From: Alnus glutinosa
Taxonomy: Eukaryota; Streptophyta; Magnoliopsida; Fagales; Betulaceae
Length of the DNA: 64,000 bases
Direction: 5' to 3'
NCBI RefSeq assembly: GCF_958979055.1
Contig: NC_084890.1
Span: 186,001 to 250,000 of the forward strand
The notes beneath the pieces are model-generated. The model had not been told where the DNA came from and made no database searches. It saw only the letters and a list, made by a program, of their open reading frames with translations. The number at the start of each line of letters is the position of its first letter. Position 1 is the first letter of the stretch. This document shows positions 24,853 through 34,726 of this stretch, in pieces. A program made the translations under genes and the position numbers.

Positions 24853-26232
24853 GTAAACCTTCAGTAAAGCTTCAGGAAGATAAAGCTTCAGGATGACAAA
24901 GCTTCAGGAAGATAAAGTTTCAGGAAAGATCCAGGAATATAAAGATTCAGGAAGATAAAGCTTCAGAAAGGTAAACATGAAGGTAAAGCTTCAAAATGAT
25001 AAAGCTTCAGGAAAGATCCGGGAAGATAAAGATTCAGGAAGATAAAGCTTCAGGATGACAAAGCTTCAGGAAAATAAAGCTTCAGAAAGGTAAGCAAGAA
25101 GAAAAAGCTTCAGGATGACAAAGCTTCAGAAAGATAAAGTTTCAGAATGATAAAGCTTCAAGATGATAAAGATTCAGGAAGGTAAAGCTTCAGAAAGAAA
25201 AAGCTTCAGGATGGCAAAGCTTTAGGAAGATAAAGCTTCAGAGAGGTAAACAGGAAGGTAAAGATCTAGGAAGATAAAGCTTCAGGATGACAAAGCTTCA
25301 GGATGACAAAGCTGCAGGAAGATAAAGCTTCAGAAAGGTAAACAGGAAGGTAAAGCTTTAGTATGATAAAGCTTCAGGAAAGATCCAGGAAAAAAAAGAT
25401 TCAGGAAGATAAAGCTTCAGGATGACAAAGCTTCAGGAAGATAAAGCTTCAGAAAGGTAAACAGGAAGGTAAAGCTTCAGGAAAGATCCAGGAAGATAAA
25501 GATCCAAGAAGATAAAGCTTCAGGATGACAAAGCTTCAGGAAGATAAAGTTTCAGAAAGGTAAACAAGAAGAAAAAGCTTCAGGATGACAAAGCTTCAGA
25601 AAAATAAAGTTTCAGAATGATAAAGCTTCAAGATGATAAAGATTCAGGAAGGCAAAGATTCAGAAAGGTAAAGCTTCAGGAAGAAAAAGTTTCAGGATGA
25701 CAAAGCTTCTGGAAGATAAAGCTTCAGCGAGGTAAACAGGAAGGTAAAGCTTCAGGAAGATAAAGCTTCAGGAAGGTAAAGCTTCAGGATGATAAAGATT
25801 CAGGAAGGCAAAGATTCAGGAAGATAAAGCTTCAGGAAGATAAAGTTTCAGGATGACAAAGCTTCAGCGAGGTAAACAAGAAGGTAAAGCTTCAGGAAGG
25901 TAAAGTTTCAGGATGATAAAGATTCAGGAAGGCAAAGATTCAGGAAGGTAAAGCTTCAGGAAGGTAAAGTTTCAGGATGATAAAGATTCAGGAAGGCAAA
26001 GATTCAGGAAGATAAAGCTTCAGGATGACAAAGCTTCAGGATGACAAAGCTTCAGGAAGAAAAAGCTTCAGAAAGGTAAAGCGGAAGGTAAAGCTTCAGG
26101 ATGATAAAGATTCAGGAAGGCAAAGATTCAGGAAGATAAAGTTTCAGGAAGACAAAGCTTCAGGAAGACAAAGCTTCAGGAAGATAAAAGCTTCAGGATG
26201 ACAAAGCTTCAAGATGACAAAGCTTCAGGAAG
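24853..26232 (+). repeat. Tandem array 3 (about 15-17-bp unit, some 85 copies)
   Basis: Almost 1.4 kb of the unit GATAAAGCTTCAGGAA with variants (GACAAAGCTTCAGGAT, GGTAAACAGGAA, GATCCAGGAA). The variants recur in a higher-order pattern, showing that multi-unit blocks were themselves duplicated. No coding capacity. Confidence 0.92.
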
Positions 26233-26477
26233 CATCGTCTAGGATACCAAGATGACCTAACTATCCACCTCGAACGACTTGGCCCGCGGACGCGAACTAA
26301 AGTTATGGAGGGTAGCTCAACAAAGTTAAAGCTTCTACAAAAGGGAAAAATCACTGAAATTGCACCAAGCTCTCGAATTAAGATCTCTCAGGAGCAGCTC
26401 GAACAGGAGACAACCCCTACAACAAACCTTATGGGAAGACAACCCATATAACAAACCATACGGGGATACCACCTCTA

Positions 26478-26519
<42 letters not shown>

Positions 26520-27338
26520 AAGTAAGTTCATCGATTCTAAAAAGATTTTTCCTCCTAGTCCCAGAGGTCGAAACAAAAAGATTTTTTCCCTCCTAGTCCC
26601 GGAGGTCGAAACAAAAAGATTTTTGAAACAAAAGATTTTTCCTATCCTCTTCGGAGTTAACTTACGCAAACCGATTGTTTGTTCAAGTTATTAGAGGAAA
26701 AGTCAGAATTGATTTGTTATGGAAAGTTTTTCCATAACAAAGAATTCAAACATTACAAAGTTCAAAAATAAAGATATTCACAGATAAGACCAAGCTACAT
26801 GGTGTTCAGATTAGAAGATTCGGTACGCTAAGCACAAAACCTCGGGCCACCAGAAGTTCCTAGCAGTTGTAAGTCTCAGACAACCAAAGCCTCAACGCCA
26901 GTTTGAGCCTTAAAAGCAGCCAACAGAGATTTTTATGGAAGCGGTCTGTGAAGCACTACCAAAGAAAAAGCTTTGGAGTGACATTTCACCATAATCTTGG
27001 TGAATCGACTACATCGGTCCGATCCATCTCCTTCCGAGGGTAGGAGATCATCTTCACAACTTTGGCCCAACCGACAATATTATGTAGAGGCACTTATGAA
27101 GAAGATATTTATGGGGAGTTGCTATCAGTACTCTGACAGATCACAAGTGCCCAAGAATTGAATTGGCATCCATTAGGTCAGACGCCACTCCAATCCAGAG
27201 ATTCGAGGCACTATTCGTCATAATTACCTCAAAAGATGCGACAATTGTCAGATACAGATTATGGAAGATCCAGATTCAGGAATTGAGGTATTTAATTCTC
27301 TTACATTCTAAATTCAAATAAGAGAATTGAGAGGTAAC
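26233..27338 (+). other. 3' interior of the LTR element
   Basis: Third copy of the 67-bp repeat, a poly(A) run at 26,478-26,516, and non-coding sequence to the polypurine tract. A duplicated TCCTAGTCCC(A/G)GAGGTCGAA motif is seen at 26,556 and 26,594. No protein domain recognised. Confidence 0.6.
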
Positions 27339-27918
27339 TGTTGGAGAAATAATTAGCTCCAAAGACACGTGGGCCTAAGGTAGTATCTGGGGCCGAGCCC
27401 ATCGGGTCGGCCCGGCCAGATCAGACCTAAGTAGCTATCTCCAAAAAGACGGATATTCCGAGTATATCAAGATAAGACTTATATCCCATCAAATACGGGA
27501 TAAGGTACCTAATAGTATGACGTCAGACAAAGAGGTAATATCCTATCCAGCTTGGACTCTACTACCCAATTTGAATTCTATGAAGATAAGATTAAAGACT
27601 ATGTGATCTAGGACTTAGACTTCTAATCAGATTATGCTCCAAGTATTCTAGTAGTTCTATAACTGTGAACTGTGAGCCTATAAATAAGACCACTACACTA
27701 GGTATTTTTGACAAACAGATTCTCTAAGCTCTGAAATTATTGATACTCTCCAAAAAATAAATAGTTTGAACTGACTTAGGCATCAGAGTGAGGGTATGGT
27801 CGGCACCCCCATGAGCCGACGAGCCGTTTATTATTTTGAAGATTACGTGGAGAGCGAATATCAAGGAAGGCAACGAATTACAAGGCAATATGTCACCGTT
27901 CCTAAAACTGTACCAACA
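27339..27918 (+). repeat. 3' LTR
   Basis: 580 bp, TG...CA termini, TATAAATA at 27,679-27,686. Same order of motifs as the 5' LTR plus an extra 20 bp near its start. Confidence 0.93.
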
Positions 27919-27923
27919 CAAGC

Positions 27924-28588
27924 AAAAGATATTATTGCAAAAAAAAAAAAAAAAAAAAAAAAAATCTTTTTTGCTGAAACAGATAACAAAATGGTTCGTT
28001 TGATAAAAATTTTTACTTTTTGCTTTTTGGTTGTAAAATAACATAAAGATGAAAATAGTTTTAAGTATTTTATATGTTGATTTGTTTGTTAATGTTTTTT
28101 GCTAAAAAAAAAGTAAAAGGGTAAATGTATGATAAATCTATGAGTACGCAATTTGAAATCGTTCTCTTACTTTTTTATTTTCAATTTCTGTTGCTTGAGT
28201 TTTTTCAAATTCAAAATAGGTCTCTATGTTTATTTTCCATCTAATTTTCAGACGTCCAGGTAATGCCAATGCATCATTTTTGTCAAATCACCTTAAAATA
28301 TTTTTTTTTTAATTTTTTGTTAAAAAAAATAAAATTTAAAATGAAAAAAATATTAAAAAAGAAGATTAGGTGAAAACTAAAAAAAATAAAAAATAAAATA
28401 GAGAAAGGTCACCTGACCTAAGGGGCATCCCTACCTTTTGCCACCCCCAACGGTGGGAGTTTGTAAATGATATAATATAGTAGGCCTTTAATGGGTTAAT
28501 TAAATTAGAGAACATTTTTATTTTTTGGTTTTTCTTGTAAATAAATTAGTTTTGATGGGCATTTTTACTTTGTAATTTTGTTAAGGTG
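27924..28588. other. Intergenic, AT-rich
   Basis: Poly(A) run at 27,939-27,963, then AT-rich DNA with a short GC-richer patch at 28,405-28,460. No gene seen. Confidence 0.5.
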
Positions 28589-29125
28589 TTGGGCCTCATT
28601 GTACAATAACATAAGGAGTAGATAAGGATGAAGCAAATGATGTCAGCAAAAGACTCTAGAAGATTAGCTAGCAACATTCTATTATGAGACGATTGGATTT
28701 ATAAGAACAGCCCAATCAGCAAAGAATAGGAAGAAAAGAATTATTTATGAAGTTGTTACTTGAAATTCCCTGAAAATTGAGCAATCTCAAATATGCTCTT
28801 ACCATAGTAGCCCTATTTGAGGCGACAGACAATTCACACTTATTTTTACACCTTTGCCTAGCTTACTGTTGTCCTGCAGATTGCAAAGCTTCATCTGTGT
28901 AAACAGAGCGACAAACGAGGAACAAAAGAAAGTGTTTCTAGCTCAATGCAAAGTGCACGAGAGATGTTTGTATAAATACTTGAGTGAAGATTACATTGTT
29001 TAAATCAAACATTATTGTAAATCAAACATATTGAGATAGCAATTATTCATTGAAGTGTATAAATCCTCTTGAATTAATCATTATCCCTTGTCTAAACGTT
29101 TTTGGTTGCTTCTCATGGATTCCAA
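28589..29125 (+). mobile_element. Possible old Copia-type LTR with decayed primer site
   Basis: The segment starts TGTTGGGCC and contains TATAAATA (28,971). It ends GGATTCCA and is followed by TTGGTGTTTGAG, similar to the tRNA-Met primer site TTGGTATCAGAG of Copia elements. No matching second LTR or gag was found, so this is at most a truncated element. Confidence 0.35.
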
Positions 29126-30392
29126 CTGTTGGTGTTTGAGTTTATCCCCAGAATCCTATGGGGTCTTGACGTAGCTACGAACCAACTCACTGCCCGATTT
29201 CTCAAGAATTATGTGAAGGAGGGAAGTTGAAAATGTTGATTTTGATGGAAAACTTCTTTACTGGGCCAGTTCCTGAGGTGACTGCAAGTCGTTAACAAAA
29301 ATTAGAATCATGAAGAACTTACTCAACGGGATGATCCACTTCTCCGGAGAGTTCGAAATTTCATGGGATGCTTCACCGGGAAAACTCTCCCGACAATAGG
29401 AAAGCTCAAATAATTTTTTTTTCTTTTAAAATTTTAATTTTTAACACAATAAAAAAAATGTTGAGGCAGCACTAAAGAATTTATAATATATTTGCCCAAA
29501 GTAAAAAAGCAGTCCAAAAAAAACATCGCCGAAAGAGTTGTCTTTCTCTTTCTCTAGCACCGTCTCACGATGAGCTCCTCTTTATCTTTTCATTTTTTCT
29601 TCTTGACAAATGCTATATAAACTCTTAAAAACATAGACAAGCTCACAAGCAGAGCTTTCTTTGATAAAGTAAATAAAAAATTGAAACCCAAAAAGAAAGA
29701 ATAATAGTAAAGAGGGATGGAAGTCGAGTCACACGTCAACAGGAGATTAAAAAAAAAAAGAAAAAAGAAGAAGAAAAAAAAAAAAGGACGGAAGCCTACG
29801 TGTAAATGCCCTGTAAAGTAAAAAAGAGAAAAGGAAGCAACCTAGAAGGCTGGAAATGCTCAGAGAAATAGTTATTTAATATAATCCAAGTTGCTTTTCG
29901 GATTGGAATTTGGTAATGAGAAATGCTTGACTCCTTGCATAAAACTTTCAGATCACCGTCCAGACTTCCGCCTATCAGCAAAAATGCATATCTACCTCCA
30001 TTATCTTTTTTCCTCCTTGCACTAACTCAGGGTTGGAGGATGAAGTCAAGTCGATAGCTTCAAAGGGATGACCTCCCATGCCAACTCAACATGCTCACTT
30101 ACTTAGGAAGATTCGATTTTGTGAGATTTGGTTTCAGCATTATTGTAATCAAATCGAATACATTAATGCAACGGGGAAATAGCGCCACTGTTCTTTATCT
30201 TCTTGCTTCTTTAGGCTTGGGCCTTGGAGACTTGTTTTCCCGATTCTCTCTCCCTCTCTCTCTCTCAGAGTTTCAGCAGCTGTTCTCCACGTTCGAAATG
30301 TAAAGCACCGTTGTTAATTTTGAACCTGTGGGTATCTTTTTCCTAAACCGTACCACCCGGTCCACCCCAACCAAGAGAAGAGACAAGCTACA
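29126..30392. other. Intergenic, upstream of the resistance pseudogene
   Basis: Nothing recognised apart from A-rich and CT-rich tracts (29,750-29,785; 30,246-30,265). The latter may be the former 5' UTR of the NBS-LRR gene. Confidence 0.5.
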
Positions 30393-33300
30393 ATGGCCGA
30401 CAATGTCGTTAATGTTCTCCTACACCAATTACCCCTACTCGTACAAGGAGCAAGTTGCCCTTCTAGAGTGGAAGATGAAGTCAAGTCTTTTCAAAGGGAG
30501 ATCGAGAGGATAAATATCTTCCTCGAGAACTCCGATGGGAAACGGAACGAGCATGAAAATGTGAAGACATTAGTTGGGCAAATCACTGAAGTTGCTTACG
30601 AGGCTGAGGATGTTATCGACACATTCATCCTCAAAGTCGCAGAACAGAGGAAGAGGAATATTGCGGGAAAGATAATCTATGGCATTACGTACGCAAAAAT
30701 GCTCCACGATGTTGCAAAGAAGATAGAAGGTCTCAACAAAGAGATCAACAAAATCTACGATAATATAGAAAAGTACGGAATTGAAAGAGATGAAGCAAGT
30801 GTAGATGCAAAAGCGGAGAAGGCACTGCACAGACGTAGGAGACACGTTGAGGAAGATGACGTGGTGGGCTTCCTTCATGACTCTGATACATTGGTGAATC
30901 AGCTAATTACTTACGGAACACAGAATTCAAAGCTTGATGTCATTTCAATCATCGGCATGGGTGGGCTGGGAAAGACCACTCTAGCCAGAAAAATCTACAA
31001 AGATGATCGCGTCAAGAGTCACATTTCATTGTCGTGTATGGGCGTATGCATCTCAAGATTTCAAAACCAGAGAGTTATTGCTGGAGATTTTAAAATCCCA
31101 GATTCCAATATCAGATGAGTTGACAACGAAACTCCAAGGGATGAGTGAGGAACAGGCAAAAGAGTTCCTAGTAGAGAAATTGTTCAACTGCTTGCAAGGG
31201 AAGAAGTTCCTAGTAGTCATGGACGACATATGGAAAACCCAAGTCTGGAATGAGGTAAAAGATGCTTTTCCTGATGACTCCAATGGAAGCAGAATATTAA
31301 TTACCAGCCGCATAAATGAAGTAGCCTTATATGCAAACCCTACTCCTCCTTACTTTCTCCAATTTCTTAACAAAGATGAAAGTTGAGAACTCCTGCGTAA
31401 AAAGGTGTTTCAAGGAAGAGAATGTCCTCCCGAGTTAGAAATGCTGGGGAGACAAATTGCAGAAGGTTGTCATGAGTTGCCACTTTCAATTGTGGCATTA
31501 GGTGGTCTTTTAGAAAACAAAGAAAAGACACACCGAACATGGTCCAAAGTGATTGCTGATGTAAATTGGTACCTTACTGAATGCAAAGACATGCTAGCCT
31601 TAAGCTACATATACTTGCCTCGGCGCTTGAAACCATGCTTCTTGTATATTGGTGGATATCCAGAAGATTTTGAAATCCCTGCAAGGAAATTGATCAAACT
31701 ATGGATAGCCGAGGGATTCATACAGCACACCGGGAGACGAAATGACGTAGCGGAAGACTAAGATAACTAATCAAAGAACAGCATCTTCGATTCTGCAAGG
31801 AGAAGCATTTTCATCTTCTACCCCAAAAGATAAAATAAGCCCGCAGGCTAAAAGAAAGATAAAACTCCGCAAAGTATTTGAGAGAGAATTCTCTGATTTT
31901 ATAACAATTCAATTGATTCTGAGTTTTACATAATAAGCAAGCCTATTTATAGAAGAGAAATACTTGTGGAAAAAGTAAATCTATCCATAATAGTAAAAGT
32001 AAACCTTTCCTAATAGCAATAGTAAACCTTATTCTAGTAGTAAAAGTAAAACTTATTCTAAAAGGAAAAGAAATAAAACAAATCCAATCCTAGTAAGGAA
32101 AGAAATAAAGCTACTAGCAAATCTAGTCCTAGTAAAGAAAAAACATAAAGTCTTGTCTTGACGATCAAGTCTTTCCTTTTGTACTTCCATTGTCTGCGAA
32201 TAGGTAAGCTTCTAATTAAACGGTGCTGCTTCAGTATTATTTTGAACATCTTTTCTATTTTCGTTTTCATCGAAAATATTAATAAATTCCGTCCTACATC
32301 ACGAAACATTGAGAATGTTGCTGACGATTACTTGGAGGAGCTTATTGATCGAAACTTGATCCAAGTGGCTACTAGGAGGTCAGATGAAGGAGCGAAGACA
32401 TGTCGTATTCATGATCTTCTACGAGACATATGCATAACCAAGAGCGTGGAAGAGAAGTTTCTTTACGTAGCTAGAGATGATAACCCTTCATCCTAGAAAA
32501 CCTCTCGCAGACTTTCCATCCAGAGTAAAATTATTCATCAGTTTATTTCTTCAAACACCTCTGGCACTTCATATGCTCATTCTTTTTTGTCCTTTTTTGG
32601 AGAACAATCTGGGCCGAAATTTCAAGAAATCCACTGGAAGTGGGTCTGCAACAACTTCAAAATGCTTCGGGTGCTTCATTTGGAGCTAGTTGGCTATTCC
32701 GTTCCTCAAGAGATAGAAGCACTTATCCATTTGAGGAACTTAAAGATAAAATTCTTTGATATAATGGGAGATGTTCCAGATTCCATTGGCAACCTTACGA
32801 ATCTAGAAACACTTGCCATAACCGCAACCGATTTTTTTGCTACGATACGTTTGCCAGACTCGATAATGAAGCTGTCGCGTTTAAGGAATTTGTATGGGAA
32901 TGTGAGTTTACCTAAACACTTGGTTACATCTATGTGGAACCTCCAAGTCCTTTCGGTTCGACTATGGGACTCACAAATTGTGAGTCTCATGGTGGAGGGC
33001 AAGCTTCCTAATATAAGGAAATTAGGGGTAATGAGGGTCAGGCCTAGCAACAGATGGGATTTAGAAGGTTTTTTGGCAAGCGTCTACCATTTAAGTCATC
33101 TCCAGACATTGAAAATCTCATATTTTAGTGAACATATTATTACTCTTCTTAATTCTTTTCTAGAGACAATTACAAAGATCAGCTTAATTGGTGTGTGGTT
33201 AGACGACGGTGGCATGGAAGTGTTGGGAAAACTTGCCAAACTTTGGATACTGAAACTAGCACATTGCCTTTCTTCTCGTGGTCTCCACATCCATGCACAT

Positions 33301-34253
33301 TCGTTTCCCCAACTGCAAGTCCTAAAATTGATAGGAGTGGAATTAATTGAAGAATGGAAAGTGGATGAAGGTGGAATGCCAGGCCTAAGGCATTTGGTTA
33401 TCGATGGATGCCTTAAGATGACGATGCTTCATTTGGAACTACGGAGTTTGACTGCCTTGCGAGAGGTGGAGGTGTTAAGGAGCAACTTTTATTTGGCAAA
33501 CATGTTTCAGAGATTGCAGATGGAGCTTGGTTTCAAGCTACTCGTCTATCCTCCTCTACACGCTAACTTTTATGCAAGCCCGAGGGATCGATCGATAATT
33601 GCCTTGACCGGAGGTATATATAATTATTTATATACTTTTATCTTTTCTTTCTATTATTCTTTCTTAAATTACAAATGCAATAATATTGTAACATGAGTTT
33701 TGATATATATATATATATATATATATATATGCTTTTGGTACGTACATAATAAAAAGGTAATTTGAGTGTAGACTGAAATTACATATCTTTAATTTGCCAT
33801 GCAGGGGGTGAGCTCTGTGGATGGTTAGGAGCGCAGGAAAATAGAGGGGAGATGATTGGGGATGGAGTTGATGTTTTAATTAATGAAGAGTTTCTTGATG
33901 ATTTAATTATTTTGGGTTTTTTTTTTTTTTCCTCATCATCAAGGCCGGTCATGTTAAGGATTTATGCCGTTGATCCCTTTGTAGATGATCAATATGAGTT
34001 GGTCTTTGGCAAATTTATGTTAATGGACTTGAGTTTACTTAGGTATATTAATTACTTATGTTTCTTATATTTTATTAATATGGGACAAACTTTATATGTG
34101 AATGGATCACAACAATCTTCCTTCACTTCTGAGTCTCTTTTATGCATGTTGACCCAGCTCTCTAATCCATTTCAAATTCAAATGCAAACAATATCATTAA
34201 AAAAATCAAGGTCTTTTTTTATTATTATTATAATTTACTTGAAGACTGTTTAA
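30393..34253 (+). pseudogene. CC-NBS-LRR disease-resistance gene (RPP13-like), disrupted
   Basis: The remains of a full-length CNL immune receptor. In order: N-terminal coiled coil with the EDVID motif (residues 71-76 region), P-loop GMGGLGKTT (about 188-196), kinase-2 KKFLVVMDDIW, RNBS-B GSRILITSR, GLPL-type CHELPLSIVALGG, RNBS-D LKPCFLYIGGYPEDF, MHD-type CRIHDLLRD, then LRRs to about 33,613. A GT-AG intron (33,614-33,804) precedes a short last exon opening GGELCGWLGAQE. Lesions: a one-base insertion near 31,023 just after the P-loop exon region, TGA at 31,384-31,386 where Trp is expected, a 559-bp solo LTR after 31,742, and TAG at 32,494-32,496. Between lesions the frame and motifs are well kept, so loss is fairly recent. 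A truncated copy of its 3' part lies at 38,375. Confidence 0.93.
31743..32301 (-). mobile_element. Solo LTR inserted in the CNL gene
   Basis: 559 bp, TG...CA termini, flanked by perfect 5-bp duplications CGAAA (31,738-31,742 and 32,302-32,306). Excising one duplication plus the LTR restores continuous coding across the junction (RRN-IENVADDYLEE), which fixes the boundaries exactly. The LTR's own TATAAATA lies on the minus strand near 31,948. No internal retrotransposon sequence remains, implying LTR-LTR recombination. Confidence 0.93.
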
Positions 34254-34726
34254 AAGATTATTAATTAGTTAATAAATAAAAGACAAAAATAGTTAATAAT
34301 CATTTCATAAAGTGATAAAATATCATTTCTCTTGTAAATGTGGAATTCAGGTATATCCTATGTCCCCGTAAATCTAATAATGATTTTTTTTAAAAAAAAT
34401 AAGAGGATGATATAACTTTTTTTTTTTTTGTTTTGAACACAGGATGATATAACTTAATTATAAGAAATAAGAAAGGAAAAGAATCATTCTTCTAAAAAAA
34501 AGAAATACTGTAACCAATAAGTGGAGGAAATTTATGTCCTCTCACAGACGCTCTCTCTCGGCCGCCCAACGTGTCGTCCTGCTACAAACTCCTCAATGCG
34601 AAGCGGCCACGTAACCAATGCTGTTCAAACTCGAGGAAGAACTCAAACTCTTCTCGAATCTCGACTCTCATACTCTCTCTCTATCTCTCTCTCTCTCTCC
34701 CTGCAAAAAGAAGAAGAACAGGAGCC
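34254..34726. promoter_or_regulatory. Promoter/5' UTR region of PFK copy A
   Basis: From about 34,455 the sequence is shared with copy B (42,995-43,243) and ends in a CT-rich leader (CTCTCTCTATCTCTCTC) just before the ATG. Copy A carries about 36 bp near 34,600-34,636 that copy B lacks. Confidence 0.55.

Larger units (their letters stand above)
21934..27918 (+). mobile_element. Non-autonomous LTR retrotransposon with tandem-repeat interior
   Basis: Two LTRs (21,934-22,493 and 27,339-27,918) begin TGTTGG and end CCAACA. They are flanked by CACGC and CAAGC, a 5-bp target-site duplication with one mismatch. Immediately after the left LTR a primer-binding-like TGGCGTCGTCTGTGGGA occurs, and a purine-rich tract (27,320-27,334) precedes the right LTR. 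The 4.85-kb interior encodes no gag, protease, reverse transcriptase, RNase H or integrase that I can see. It holds three tandem arrays and a thrice-repeated 67-bp segment. It therefore depends on proteins from a related autonomous element (LARD-like). The LTRs differ by many point changes and a 20-bp indel, so the insertion is not recent. Confidence 0.93.

Noticed and set aside
24853..26232. Regular short repeats resembling a CRISPR-like or minisatellite array
   Set aside because: Units are contiguous with no unique spacers, lie inside an LTR retrotransposon, and the genome is a plant.
31743..31761. Apparent end of the CNL NBS domain (VAED then stop)
   Set aside because: Those codons are the first bases of the solo LTR; the chance likeness to VADD downstream is misleading.
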